From assembly GCF_900143005.1 (NCBI RefSeq), contig NZ_FRCS01000001.1, forward strand, positions 1,364,001 to 1,428,000: a stretch of 64,000 bases of DNA. The letters run 5' to 3'. Under the pieces are notes generated by a model. The model worked only from the letters and a program-made list of their open reading frames with translations, had not been told where the DNA came from and did not search any database. Shown here in pieces: positions 8,231 through 19,586 of the stretch (position 1 is the first letter of the stretch; the number at the start of each line of letters is the position of its first letter). Made by a program: the position numbers and the translations under genes. Origin of the DNA: Cryptosporangium aurantiacum. GTDB lineage: Bacteria > Actinomycetota > Actinomycetes > Mycobacteriales > Cryptosporangiaceae.

Positions 8231-9403
8231 ATGGCGCAGCCCGTCATCGTCAGCGCGGCCCGGACCGCGATCGGCACCGCGCGGAAGGGGACGCTGGCGC
8301 AGACGCCCGCCGAGGACCTCGCGACCGCGATCCTCACCGAGACCGTGCGGCGGTCGGGGATCGATCCGGAGCGGGTGGATGACGTCATCTTCGCCGAGTC
8401 GCTGTACGGCGGCGGCGACGTCGCCCGGTACGCGGCCGTGGTGGCCGGCATGACCGGCGTGCCCGGCCTGGCCGTCAACCGGCACTGCACCGGCAGCCTC
8501 TCGTCGATCGGGCTGGCCGCGGCCGGCGTCGCCAGCGGGATGGAGAAGATCGTGGTGGCCGGGGGAGTGCAGGCCTCCTCGCTCTCGCCGCGTCTCAAGC
8601 GCCGCGTGCCCGGCACCGTGGACGAGGTCGAGAACTGGTACCCGGGGACGCACCCGAACACGGCCGAGGCGCCGAACACGGACATGTCGATCACCGTGGG
8701 CTGGAACACCGCGCAGGAGTTCGGGCTCACCCGCGAAGACCTGGACGCCTGGGCGCTGCGGTCGCACCAGCGAGCCGTCGCCGCGATCGACGCCGGCAAG
8801 TTCGTCGACGAGATCGTGCCGATCAAGGTGTCGACGCTCGACGGCTCGGTCGTCGAGTTCGCGGTCGACGAGCACCCCCGGCGCGACACCAGCGCGGAGC
8901 GGCTCGCGTCGCTGAAGGTGCTGCACCCGGAGATCCCCGGTTTCTCGATCACCGCGGGCAACGCGAGCGGCACCAACGACGCCGCGGCGGCCGTCACGGT
9001 CACCGGCGCCGAGCTGGCCGCGGCCGAGGGGATCGAGACGCTGGCGACGGTCCGGGCCTGGGCGTCGGTCGGACTCGACCCGAAGCGGACCGGCGTCGGC
9101 GCGCTGCGGGCGATCGAGAAGGTCCTCGACCGCGCCGGTCTGACGACCGGCGACGTGAAGCTGTGGGAGATCAACGAGGCGTTCGCGTCGGTGCCGGTCG
9201 CGGCCTGCCGCCACTTCGGTCTGGACGAGGAGACCGTGAACTTCTCCGGCAGCGGCTGCAGCCTGGGGCACCCGATCGCCGCGTCGGGCGCGCGGATGGT
9301 GGCCACGCTGATCCACGAACTCCGCCGCACCGGCGGCGGGATCGGCGTCGCCGCGATGTGCGCCGGTGGTGGTCAGGGCGGAGCCTTGGTCATCGAGGTC
9401 TGA
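8231..9403 (+). CDS. thiolase (acetyl-CoA acyltransferase)
   Basis: A 390-aa thiolase that would cleave a 3-ketoacyl-CoA with CoA or condense acyl-CoAs. The nucleophilic cysteine is Cys86 in VNRHCTGSLSSIG. The active-site His lies in the NEAFASVPVAA block and the GHPIAASGARM block, and the second catalytic Cys is in AAMCAGGGQGGA near the C-terminus, so it looks fully active. The reading frame is open upstream to 8048, but the ATG at 8231 has GAGGTGGAG just before it and starts the family's conserved AQPVIVSAARTAIG. A short hairpin follows the stop. Confidence 0.92.
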   Translation: MAQPVIVSAARTAIGTARKGTLAQTPAEDLATAILTETVRRSGIDPERVDDVIFAESLYGGGDVARYAAVVAGMTGVPGLAVNRHCTGSLSSIGLAAAGVASGMEKIVVAGGVQASSLSPRLKRRVPGTVDEVENWYPGTHPNTAEAPNTDMSITVGWNTAQEFGLTREDLDAWALRSHQRAVAAIDAGKFVDEIVPIKVSTLDGSVVEFAVDEHPRRDTSAERLASLKVLHPEIPGFSITAGNASGTNDAAAAVTVTGAELAAAEGIETLATVRAWASVGLDPKRTGVGALRAIEKVLDRAGLTTGDVKLWEINEAFASVPVAACRHFGLDEETVNFSGSGCSLGHPIAASGARMVATLIHELRRTGGGIGVAAMCAGGGQGGALVIEV

Positions 9404-9416
9404 TCGCGGGCCAGGC

Positions 9417-9445
9417 GGCCGACCCACGTGCCGGATGGGTCGGCC
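9417..9445. terminator. terminator-like hairpin
   Basis: A perfect 10-bp stem (9417-9426 / 9436-9445) with a 9-nt loop lies between the convergent thiolase and DUF397 genes. It has no T tract. Confidence 0.55.
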
Positions 9446-9455
9446 CGCCCGTGCG

Positions 9456-9680
9456 CTACCGGCCGAAGCCGAATTCGCCGGCCTTGCACCCGTCCAGGAA
9501 CGCTCGCCACGCCGGGTGGGCGAACGCGAGGACCGGACCGTGTCCGTGGTCCTTCGTGTCCCGGACGCCGACCGCGGCAGGTGCCGTGCCGACCTCCACG
9601 CAGTTGCCGTCGGTGCCGCTCCTGGTGGATTTGCGCCATCGGGCGCCGCTCACGTCGAGCTCAGGTTCGAGCGGGCTCAT
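9456..9680 (-). CDS. DUF397 protein
   Basis: A 74-aa actinobacterial DUF397 protein: WRKSTRSGTDGNCVEV near the N-terminus, then VRDTKDHGHGPVLAFAHPAWRAFL. Such proteins are nearly always encoded beside an XRE/HTH gene. Some pairs act like toxin-antitoxin or developmental regulators (BldB-type relatives), but the role here is unknown. The ATG at 9680 follows GGGAGG and lies inside the end of the XRE gene (20-bp overlap), showing translational coupling. Confidence 0.85.
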   Translation of the reverse strand: MSPLEPELDVSGARWRKSTRSGTDGNCVEVGTAPAAVGVRDTKDHGHGPVLAFAHPAWRAFLDGCKAGEFGFGR

Positions 9681-10569
9681 TCCGTACCTCCCTCTCCGAT
9701 TCCAACTCCTCCATCGCACCGGCGATCATCGCTGCTGACGCCTCCGGGCTCAGTGCCTGCCTGGACAAACAGTCGACAACAGCGCGATACCGGTCTGTTT
9801 CCTCTCGTGTTTCCATATACAGGGCGTTTACCGGATTCTCGCCATAGGCGATCTCGCCGGGCGCGTCGCCCAGATGGTCGAACGACAGGAGGACGAAGGG
9901 GCCGGTCGCCGCCGCGGCGTGCGGACCAGCGGAGAAGGGGATGACCTGGATCGTGACGTTGGGCCACTCGCTCGCGGTGAGGAGGCGCTCCAGTTGCGTC
10001 CGCATGGCGTCCGCCTGGGCGATCGGCCGGCGGATCACCGCCTCGTCGAGGAAAGCCAGTAGCTCGGCAGGGCGATCCCGGCGCAGGATGCGCTGCCGTT
10101 CCATCCGTAACTGCACCCGCTCGCGGACGTCCTCCTCGGTCAGGTCGACCGCGGGCGCCCCGGCGAGGATGACCTCCCGGGCATACCCCGGCGTCTGCAG
10201 CAGGCCGGGCACCACGCAGGACTCGAACGTCACCACGCGCCGGGCGTCCCGTTCGAGGTCGAGGAACATGCCGAACTGGTAGGTCGCGAACCACGACAGG
10301 CGCTGGGTGACGCCCCGGCTGCCGGCCTCCTGTGCGAGCCGGACGAGCTGGTTCTTGGTGTCCTCGTCGACCCCGTAGACCTCGCACAGCCCGCGGATCT
10401 CGTGCGCGCGCAGCTTCCGCTTCCCGCCGGCCAGCCACCGGGCGACGGTCGAACCGTCGACCCCCACCTCGGCGCCGATCAGATCGGTGGAACGCCCGTC
10501 GGCCCGGTGGAGACGCTGCAGGGTCGAGAGGAGCATGCGCCGGGCGAGAGTGGGGCTGACTTCGTCCAC
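9661..10569 (-). CDS. XRE-family HTH regulator with DUF5753 C-terminal domain
   Basis: A 302-aa protein. The N-terminal helix-turn-helix covers about residues 15-70 (STDLIGAEVGVDGSTVARWLAGGKRK region). The C-terminal 180-residue domain (FGMFLDLERDARRVVTFESC then VVPGLLQTPGYAREV) is the DUF5753 type typical of actinobacterial XRE-DUF397 pairs. Start chosen at the GTG 10569, with AAGGGA 9 nt upstream; the longer frame runs into non-coding sequence. It probably binds its own promoter region, and the small protein gene at 10824 is divergent across a 254-bp gap in which I see nothing else. Confidence 0.88.
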   Translation of the reverse strand: MDEVSPTLARRMLLSTLQRLHRADGRSTDLIGAEVGVDGSTVARWLAGGKRKLRAHEIRGLCEVYGVDEDTKNQLVRLAQEAGSRGVTQRLSWFATYQFGMFLDLERDARRVVTFESCVVPGLLQTPGYAREVILAGAPAVDLTEEDVRERVQLRMERQRILRRDRPAELLAFLDEAVIRRPIAQADAMRTQLERLLTASEWPNVTIQVIPFSAGPHAAAATGPFVLLSFDHLGDAPGEIAYGENPVNALYMETREETDRYRAVVDCLSRQALSPEASAAMIAGAMEELESEREVRNEPART

Positions 10570-10823
10570 GAACGACGTCCCTTCACGTGTGCGTCCCGTT
10601 TGCAGTCTTGCATTTTGGGTTCTCGAATTGAGCGCAAGAACTGGTATTGCGTCAGCGCACTTCGAGGGTTGCGAAGTGTGAATTCGCGGTTCATATTCAG
10701 ACGAAGTCCAGCCATACGGGGCCCGTCGCCGGTCGGGTGTCCGTCTGGATCTCACGAAGGCCGTGGGCGCGACGGTCGTCGAAGTGTCGCCGCGCCCGGG
10801 TCAGCGGGACGGGAGCGTGTGTC

Positions 10824-11081
10824 ATGGCAGCGAACGGGAACCGGCAAGACCCGCGATCGAACGGGGCGTCCGGGTGGCACCGTCGGTACGTGGCCGACGA
10901 CGTCGAGACGGCGCGGGCGTTGATCGCCGAGCACGTGGTCGACCCGGCGAACAGCCGGTACTGCGGATCGGCCACCCACATTTATCCCGGTGAGTGGCCG
11001 TGTTACCGCCGCAGCTGGGCGGAGCTGGTGCTGCGGGCCGAGGCCCGCGGAGAGATCGACGACCTCCGCGAGCCGGCCTAG
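10824..11081 (+). CDS. small hypothetical protein next to XRE-DUF397
   Basis: An 85-aa soluble protein with no family I can name. Its core reads WHRRYVADDVETARALIAEH then a Cys-containing NSRYCGSATHIYPGEWPCYR stretch, with acidic/Arg ends. GGGAG lies about 9 nt before the ATG. Such small proteins are common opposite XRE-DUF397 pairs, so a shared regulatory unit is possible. The stop codon lies within a hairpin. Confidence 0.55.
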   Translation: MAANGNRQDPRSNGASGWHRRYVADDVETARALIAEHVVDPANSRYCGSATHIYPGEWPCYRRSWAELVLRAEARGEIDDLREPA

Positions 11082-11093
11082 GTCGGCTCGCGG
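11066..11093. terminator. terminator-like hairpin
   Basis: A perfect 10-bp stem (11066-11075 / 11084-11093) with an 8-nt loop that contains the stop codon of the small upstream gene. It lies between convergent genes. Confidence 0.5.
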
Positions 11094-11102
11094 CCGGACC
11101 GG

Positions 11103-11975
11103 TCAGCGGCCCAGGGACTCGCAGCCGGTCTCGTCCGGCAGCAGCGGACGGAACATCAGCGACCAGCGTCGGCCCTCGTACGTCCAGGGTGTCGCGGCGT
11201 TGGCGGACGCGGCGTCGGCGAGCACGGTCCGGACCGCCGCGCCGGTAGTGAGCGCGCAGCTCACGTCGGCGGGACCGACCACGCGGCCGGGAAGAGCGGC
11301 GCCGCGCCAGGCGCGGGCGGGCTGGGGATTCTCCGGGTCGGTGTTGGCGTAGGCGGTGACGATCGTCGCGATCGCGGCCGGCTGGTACCGCTGCTCGCCG
11401 GATCCGCTGGCCGGGTCGGAGAGCGTCGCCAGCAGCCCGCGCATCCGGGCGCGGGCCTCGCGCTGCGCAGCGGTGAGGCTCTGGTCGGTCTCCATGGCCT
11501 CGCTGAGCGCGTAGACCTCGGCGGTGAGCGTGCGGCCACCCTCGACGAGCGTGAACCGGGTGGTGGTCGCGTCGGCGACCCCGGGGGTGCCGTAGTCCGT
11601 CGGCGAGCCGACCCCGGCGCGGCGGGCCGCGGCGACCAGCCGGTCGACCTCGGTGCGGCTGATCGTGCGGACCAGCAGGTTCGGCAGCGCGGGGCCGGGG
11701 TAGATCGCGATCTGCGGACCCTCGGTGATGACCCGGCCGTCGGCGTAGATGCTCACGGTGGGCAACCGCCCGTAGGTGAACGTCGCAGGCACGAAGCCGC
11801 CGGTCGATTCGGCGCGGAGTACCAGGGTGTCAGAGGACACGGGCTGCTCCGACGTGCGCGGAGCGGTACTCGCCTGGGGCGTGACCTCGGCGGTGGCGGT
11901 TGGGCCGCACGCCGTCGCCAGCAGGACGAGTCCGAGAAGTGCTGTCCGAATTATCCGCGTTCTGGCCATGATCAT
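11103..11975 (-). CDS. putative secreted lipoprotein
   Basis: A 290-aa protein with a lipoprotein signal: basic start (MARTRIIRTALLG), a hydrophobic core and a lipobox LATAC near residue 23. The mature part begins with a Thr/Ala/Pro-rich linker and then a beta-rich domain with YADGRVITEGPQIAIYPG, typical of uncharacterised actinobacterial lipoproteins anchored on the outer face of the membrane. No enzymatic motif is visible. An internal ATG two codons downstream is an equally good start. Confidence 0.75.
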   Translation of the reverse strand: MIMARTRIIRTALLGLVLLATACGPTATAEVTPQASTAPRTSEQPVSSDTLVLRAESTGGFVPATFTYGRLPTVSIYADGRVITEGPQIAIYPGPALPNLLVRTISRTEVDRLVAAARRAGVGSPTDYGTPGVADATTTRFTLVEGGRTLTAEVYALSEAMETDQSLTAAQREARARMRGLLATLSDPASGSGEQRYQPAAIATIVTAYANTDPENPQPARAWRGAALPGRVVGPADVSCALTTGAAVRTVLADAASANAATPWTYEGRRWSLMFRPLLPDETGCESLGR

Positions 11976-12067
11976 AGGACGGTAGCGCCAAGCGATCGGT
12001 TCCCTGCGGAGGCTGCACGTTTAGATTCCAGCAGACCGCCGCCACCTCGCAGCCGACGAGCACCCGC

Positions 12068-12265
12068 CTAGCAGACGAGCACCGCCGAAGTGCCGGCGAT
12101 CGCGGACGCCGCGCAGGCCGCCGCGACCGGCCACGCCCAGCGGCGCCACCAGGCGGCGCGCCGGGCTAAGTGCGGCGGAACGTCGTCGCCGACGAGGCGC
12201 AGCCCGACCGCGAGCCAGGCGGCGATGACGCCCATCAGCGCGGCCGCCACGATCCAGGGAACCAT
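12068..12265 (-). CDS. small two-helix membrane protein
   Basis: A 65-aa protein with two hydrophobic helices (VPWIVAAALMGVIAAWLAVG and WAWPVAAACAASAIAGTSAV) joined by a short charged loop. GAGGAGG lies 8 nt before the ATG, a strong ribosome site that supports it being real. It follows the Nramp gene on the same strand after 59 bp containing an inverted repeat. Function unknown. Confidence 0.6.
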   Translation of the reverse strand: MVPWIVAAALMGVIAAWLAVGLRLVGDDVPPHLARRAAWWRRWAWPVAAACAASAIAGTSAVLVC

Positions 12266-12282
12266 GATTGCCTCCTCGGGGA

Positions 12283-12320
12283 GGTGTGAGCCGAACGCCG
12301 CGACTCGTCCAGCTCACACC
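12283..12320. terminator. inverted repeat between mntH-like gene and small membrane protein
   Basis: Arms GGTGTGAGC (12283-12291) and GCTCACACC (12312-12320) form a 9-bp stem with a 20-nt loop. It lies just after the Nramp stop and just before the next start. It could end the prm operon transcript or be a protein-binding site. Confidence 0.35.
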
Positions 12321-12324
12321 CCGT

Positions 12325-13581
12325 CTACACCACTACTGCTGCCACCAGATAGACGTTGAGCGCGACGATCAGCGTCCCGACCGTGTATCCGGCGTACCGC
12401 GTTCCGGCCCGGTTCACCAGGTCATCTCCCATCAATCTCCGATCACCGGTGAAGCGCAGCAGCGGGAAGATCGCGAACGGGACCCCGAACGACAGCGCGA
12501 CCTGGCTCAGCACCAGCGCGGTCGTCGGATCGACGCCGAGCAGCAGGATGACCAGCGCCGGCAGCACCGAGACCGTCCGCCGCAGCCAGAGCGGGATCGA
12601 CCGCCGGATGAACCCCTGCATGACGACCTGCCCGCTGTACACCCCGACCGCCGACGCCGCGAGGCTGGAGGTCAGTAGCGCGATGCCGAACACCAGCGCG
12701 GTCGTATCCCCGGCCACCGCTCCGAACCCGGCGTGAGCCTCCTCCAGGGACTCCGCCGCCGACAGCGACGTCGCGCCGAGCAGGATCGCCACGTTCACCG
12801 ACCCGGCGATGGCCAGCGCCAGCACCACGTCGGTCAGCGTCGCCCGCGCCGCCGCACGCCGCCGGCGCGGGCTCGGCCGCAACGACTGGGTCAGCGCCGA
12901 GTGCAGGTAGATCGCGTGCGGCATCACGGTCGCGCCGACGATGCCCACCGAGAGCAGCACGCTGTCGGTCCCGGCGAACCGCGGCACCAGCCCACCGGCC
13001 GCCTCACCGGCGGAGATCCCGGCGCGCAGCGTCTGGTATGCGAACGCCGCGACGAGGATCCCGAGCATCGACGCGATCACGGCCTCGAACGGACGGCGTC
13101 CCCGCTGTTGCGCGGCCAGGATCACGAGCATCCCGCCGACTGTCAGCACCGCACCCACCGTCGGCGGGATTCCGAACAGCAGGTTCAACGCGACCGCGCC
13201 GCCGACGACCTCGGCCAGGTCGGTCATGATCACGACGAACTCGGCCTGCACCCAGAGCAGCAGCGTCGCCCACCGCGGGTACCGCTCCCGGCACGTCTCG
13301 GCGAGGCTCCACCCGGTCGCCAGCCCGAGCTTGCCGGACAGGTACTGGACGAGCATCGCGGCGAGGTTGGCGACGACGATCACCCACAGGAGCGTGAACC
13401 CGTACTCCGCCCCGGCGGTGACGTTCGTCGCCAGGTTGCCCGGGTCGACGTACGCCACCGCCGCGACGAACGCGGGGCCGAGGTATCGCACTGCGTTCCG
13501 GCCGGGGCCGACTCGTACCCCCACCGGGCCCGGGCCGTGGACGAGGAGCGCGGCCGGACCCGGATCTCGACGCATGAACAT
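12325..13581 (-). CDS. mntH: Nramp-family divalent metal transporter (MntH-like)
   Basis: A 418-aa proton-coupled Mn2+/Fe2+ transporter with about 11 membrane helices. The metal-binding motifs are intact: DPGN in helix 1 (YVDPGNLATN) and MPH in helix 6 (GATVMPHAIYLHSALTQ). The ATG at 13581 is only 3 bp after the groEL stop, with no independent ribosome site, so it appears translationally coupled to the monooxygenase operon. The oxygenase is a diiron enzyme, so metal supply is an attractive role, but this is inference. Mn versus Fe preference cannot be read. Confidence 0.9.
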   Translation of the reverse strand: MFMRRDPGPAALLVHGPGPVGVRVGPGRNAVRYLGPAFVAAVAYVDPGNLATNVTAGAEYGFTLLWVIVVANLAAMLVQYLSGKLGLATGWSLAETCRERYPRWATLLLWVQAEFVVIMTDLAEVVGGAVALNLLFGIPPTVGAVLTVGGMLVILAAQQRGRRPFEAVIASMLGILVAAFAYQTLRAGISAGEAAGGLVPRFAGTDSVLLSVGIVGATVMPHAIYLHSALTQSLRPSPRRRRAAARATLTDVVLALAIAGSVNVAILLGATSLSAAESLEEAHAGFGAVAGDTTALVFGIALLTSSLAASAVGVYSGQVVMQGFIRRSIPLWLRRTVSVLPALVILLLGVDPTTALVLSQVALSFGVPFAIFPLLRFTGDRRLMGDDLVNRAGTRYAGYTVGTLIVALNVYLVAAVVV

Positions 13582-13584
13582 CGA

Positions 13585-16273
<2,689 letters not shown>

Positions 16274-16303
16274 CTCAGTCGCTCCCGTCGCGGTGGGGGG
16301 TGG

Positions 16304-17077
16304 CTAGCTCTCGGGATAGCGGGTGGCCAGCAGCCCGCTGCAGTACTGCGTGTTGGCGTCGATGCTGACCCGGACGGCCTTGGCGAAGCGCAATCGAAGG
16401 GGGACGTCGGCCGCGGCGATCGGGGTGCCGTCCTCGTCGACCAGCAGGCGGGCGTCCGGGTCGGTGGGGAGCCCGAGGCCGGCGCGGCGCCGGAGCAGAC
16501 CATCGGTCTCGGGCGAGCGGGGGAGCGCGCCGAGCCGGACGTCCGGCAGGTCGTCGAGCGTCCGGCCGGCCGCCAGCAGACCGCGGCACGCCCGCTCCAG
16601 CGCGGCCTGGTGCGCTTTGCGCCGGAAGGTGCGCCGCAACTCGGCCAGCTCGTCGACGGCCTCACCCGGGAACGTCTCCTGGAACCCGGCGCGCCGGGCG
16701 GCACCGGCGTTGATCTCGTCGGCCGCGAAGTGGTCCTCCAGCCGGACCTCGGCGCCGACGACGCCGGGCACGGCCTCCACCGCGTCCAGCGCGTCGACCA
16801 CCATCAGGTACGCGAAGTTCGGTGCGCAGAAGTACGTGGGCAGCCGGAGCCGGATCCGGACGTGCCCGCCGGACACCTCGCAGGAGCTGACGAACTTCAG
16901 CTCGGTGATCGGACGGTCCAGCTCGGGATCCCGGACCGACGCCAGCGCGGCGTAGACCCGGTCGCGGACGGCGCGCTCCCCGGCGTCCGAATGACTGTGG
17001 GTGAAGGGAGACGGCCCGACGGCGGGCACCACCCCGTCCGGGGCGGCCGTAGCCGCCCCGGACCGGGTCGTGCTCAT
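16304..17077 (-). CDS. MIP18/DUF59-type metal-sulfur assembly-like protein of the prm operon
   Basis: A 257-aa protein. Residues about 30-125 form a DUF59 (MIP18) domain: ALASVRDPELDRPITELKF, then RLPTYFCAPNFAYLM with a conserved cysteine. The rest is an Arg-rich helical extension ending NTQYCSGLLATRYPES. DUF59 proteins help iron-sulfur or diiron maturation, and members of this longer type recur in propane/methyl-ketone monooxygenase clusters. The ATG at 17077 overlaps the amidohydrolase stop by 4 bp. A role in maturing the diiron oxygenase is inference. Confidence 0.75.
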   Translation of the reverse strand: MSTTRSGAATAAPDGVVPAVGPSPFTHSHSDAGERAVRDRVYAALASVRDPELDRPITELKFVSSCEVSGGHVRIRLRLPTYFCAPNFAYLMVVDALDAVEAVPGVVGAEVRLEDHFAADEINAGAARRAGFQETFPGEAVDELAELRRTFRRKAHQAALERACRGLLAAGRTLDDLPDVRLGALPRSPETDGLLRRRAGLGLPTDPDARLLVDEDGTPIAAADVPLRLRFAKAVRVSIDANTQYCSGLLATRYPES

Positions 17078-18132
17078 TCGGCGCCCGCCGTGGCGGCTCT
17101 GGTCGTCGGGCTCGGCGCCGCGGCCTCGTTGGCCGCGCCGGACCCGTTGCCGACCGCGACCTCCGCGGGCACCTTGAGGTCGTAGAGCCGGGCGGCGTTC
17201 AGACCGAGGATCTTGCGCTTGATGTCCGGCGTGAGGACGCCGTACTCGGACTGCATGTCCTCCGGGATCTGGAAGTCGACGAACTTCTCGACCAGCCAGT
17301 TCGGCTGCCAGATCGCGTAGTCGCTGGCGAACGTGAGGTTGTCCTCGCCGACCCAGTACAGCAGCTCGCCGAGGACCTGGGCGAAGTACCGCGGCCGGGT
17401 ATGGATGAACGGCATCACGACCGCGAGCCCGCCGAGGACGTTCGTCTCCTGGGTGGCGATCCAGCAGAAGTCCTCGAGCCGGGGGAGCCCGCAGTGCTCG
17501 ATGATGAACGTGAGGCCGGGGAACTCGGTGGCGGCATCGTCCACGTCCGCGACGTCGAACGCGTCCCGGTTGAGCGGGTAGATCGTCGGGCCCTTGTGCA
17601 CGTGGATGTTCGTGATCCCGAGTTCCTGGCACTTCTCCAGATACCGGTAGGCCCACGGGTCGGACAGTTTCCAGCCTTTCGATTCGCCCTTCCACTCGGC
17701 CGTGTAGAGCTTGACGCCGCGCAGGTTCCACCGGGACGCCAGCTCTTCGAGCGCGCGCAGGCCGTTCTCGCCGTCCCGCGGGTCGAACGCGCCGTTCACG
17801 ATGAGCCGCTCCGGGTACTTCTCGGCCAGCACTCCGTTCCGCTCGGTCGTGTTGAAGCCGTTCTTGTAGAAGTCGGTCAGGTACGTCGGCTGGAAGATGC
17901 CGACGTCGACGTAGCCGACCTCGAACAGGTCGTGCACCAGGTCGTCCTCGGAGTACTTGCCGAACTTCTCCAGCGGCCAGTGGTACTGCTCCGGCGAGAG
18001 GTTGCGGTGGTAGTCGTAGAAACAGGCCGTGAAACCGGTTCCGTAGCGGTTGCGCTGGTTGTCCGGCCCGCCGTCCCAGAAGTGGATGTGCGAGTCGACG
18101 ATGTAGTAGTTCTCTCCGTCTTTGGAATACAT
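17074..18132 (-). CDS. amidohydrolase-family (amidohydro_2) protein of the prm operon
   Basis: A 352-aa TIM-barrel metal hydrolase. The N-terminal metal motif is YIVDSHIHFWDG (HxH). Further ligands are in NIHVHKGPTIYPL and FIIEHCGLPRLEDF, with the final Asp in FASDYAIWQPNW. These genes are a constant part of propane-monooxygenase operons, and their reaction is not established. The gene begins 1 bp after prmD stops and overlaps the DUF59 gene. The C-terminal tail is low-complexity Ala/Pro. Confidence 0.85.
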   Translation of the reverse strand: MYSKDGENYYIVDSHIHFWDGGPDNQRNRYGTGFTACFYDYHRNLSPEQYHWPLEKFGKYSEDDLVHDLFEVGYVDVGIFQPTYLTDFYKNGFNTTERNGVLAEKYPERLIVNGAFDPRDGENGLRALEELASRWNLRGVKLYTAEWKGESKGWKLSDPWAYRYLEKCQELGITNIHVHKGPTIYPLNRDAFDVADVDDAATEFPGLTFIIEHCGLPRLEDFCWIATQETNVLGGLAVVMPFIHTRPRYFAQVLGELLYWVGEDNLTFASDYAIWQPNWLVEKFVDFQIPEDMQSEYGVLTPDIKRKILGLNAARLYDLKVPAEVAVGNGSGAANEAAAPSPTTRAATAGAE

Positions 18133-18133
18133 G

Positions 18134-18484
18134 TCAGCTCACCGGTGTCAGGTCGAAGTCGATGTATTCGGCGGCGTCCTCGGGGTTGGCGAACAGCATC
18201 GTGCGGTCGTCGAGGTGGACCATCCGCCCGTAGTGGGTGGACATGATTTCCTCGAAGTCCGACTGGTCGAATTCGAATCCGATCGCTTCGCCGATCTCGT
18301 CGTAGTCGAACGTCAGCACCCGCGCGCCGTCGACACGGATCATCGACGGGTATTCCGAGACCGTGACGCCGTCCTTGGTGCGCATCACGTCGGCGACCAC
18401 GTAGCCGTTCTGGTTGTTCATCAGCGTGACGCCGGCCATGTTGGACGAGGTGGGGTTGGCGGCGAACTTCGACGGCGCGGTCAC
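18134..18484 (-). CDS. prmD: propane monooxygenase coupling (effector) protein
   Basis: A 116-aa MmoB/DmpM-family regulatory component of a soluble diiron monooxygenase; it has no cofactor and binds the hydroxylase to tune its oxygen chemistry. The family core is visible: [20 protein letters not shown] and [19 protein letters not shown]-like strands. Its start overlaps the prmC stop by 4 bp. Size and position match PrmD/MimD. Confidence 0.9.
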   Translation of the reverse strand: MTAPSKFAANPTSSNMAGVTLMNNQNGYVVADVMRTKDGVTVSEYPSMIRVDGARVLTFDYDEIGEAIGFEFDQSDFEEIMSTHYGRMVHLDDRTMLFANPEDAAEYIDFDLTPVS

Positions 18485-19578
18485 GGCGTCAGCTCCTTGG
18501 GTTCGTCGAGTCCGAGTTCCTCCAGCACCGTGCGGAAGCTGCCGGTCGCCGCGTGCCAGGACTCGGCGAACGTCACCGCTTTCTCCGGGATCTGCGACCA
18601 GATCGGCTGGAGTTCGTGCGCGGCCCGGACGCTGACCGGCACCCAGGCGGCGAGCCAGCCGTTGAGCACGTCCCGGTTGTGGGCTGCGTGCACGTCGTCG
18701 GCCACGAGCATCCGGTAGAGGACCCGGGTGTACCGCAGGTCCCGGTCGTAGTCGTGCTCGCCGGCGCCGACCAGCGTCGGCGTCACGTAGTCGCCGTTCC
18801 GGGCCGCGACCTGCATCACCAGGTGGCTGCGGAACAGCGCGCCGACCAGTTGCTCGAAGACGATGTTCGCGGCGAACAGCGACTCGGCCCAGTCCCGGAT
18901 CGCGGTGAGCCGCTCGACGTTCTCCCGGACCGGCTGCCAGACGGGTTCTTGCTGCCAGGCGGCCTTGTGCGCCTTACCGTCGAACGGCAGATCCGACTCG
19001 GACAGGTCCAGGTTGTACAGCGCCAGGTCCTGGGCGAAGCGGAGCTTGTGCGCGCTGTTCACCGCGATCGCGTTGTTGATCATGTTCGTCGGCGCCGACC
19101 GCTGCTCGGAGAGGAACACGTGCATGCCCAGACCGTGCTCGGCGTGCATCCACGCGCCGAGGTGACGTTCGATGAACTGCGTCCACGCCGGGGCCCAGGC
19201 CCGGTAGGCGTGCGCCTTCTTCGCGTTCGCCAGGTTCAGCGAGATCTGCCGGACGACGTTGCTGTTGTTCCGGTAGATCGTCTGCTCCCACTCCTCGTTC
19301 GGGTCGAGGAACTGGTGCCAGTCGGACGACTTGAGCGCCGTCCACTCCTGCGGATAGCCGCCCGGTCCGTCGGCGAAGCCGTAGATCCAGCCCTGGGTCA
19401 GGTGCCGCTCCGGGTCGGGCTGGACGTCGAGCGTGACGTCCTCGTAGACGGTCGCGCGCAGCTTGCGGGGCGTGAAGTAGTTGTACGAGCGGCTGGTGGA
19501 GCCGGGGAACGTGCGGAGACCGGCCTCGGCGCCGGTGAACTCCGGCTTCGGGAAGCTGCGCTGGGTGGTTTCGGTCAT
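18481..19578 (-). CDS. prmC: propane monooxygenase hydroxylase small (beta) subunit
   Basis: A 365-aa non-catalytic hydroxylase subunit of the ferritin-like fold (PrmC/MimC, related to TmoE). Typical blocks include [20 protein letters not shown] near residue 30 and the helical [20 protein letters not shown] region. It assembles with PrmA to form the diiron hydroxylase. I chose the ATG at 19578, which has GAGG about 8 nt upstream; the ATG at 19590 overlaps the reductase stop and would add four residues, and is also possible. Confidence 0.92.
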   Translation of the reverse strand: MTETTQRSFPKPEFTGAEAGLRTFPGSTSRSYNYFTPRKLRATVYEDVTLDVQPDPERHLTQGWIYGFADGPGGYPQEWTALKSSDWHQFLDPNEEWEQTIYRNNSNVVRQISLNLANAKKAHAYRAWAPAWTQFIERHLGAWMHAEHGLGMHVFLSEQRSAPTNMINNAIAVNSAHKLRFAQDLALYNLDLSESDLPFDGKAHKAAWQQEPVWQPVRENVERLTAIRDWAESLFAANIVFEQLVGALFRSHLVMQVAARNGDYVTPTLVGAGEHDYDRDLRYTRVLYRMLVADDVHAAHNRDVLNGWLAAWVPVSVRAAHELQPIWSQIPEKAVTFAESWHAATGSFRTVLEELGLDEPKELTP

Positions 19579-19586
19579 CTTCAGCC

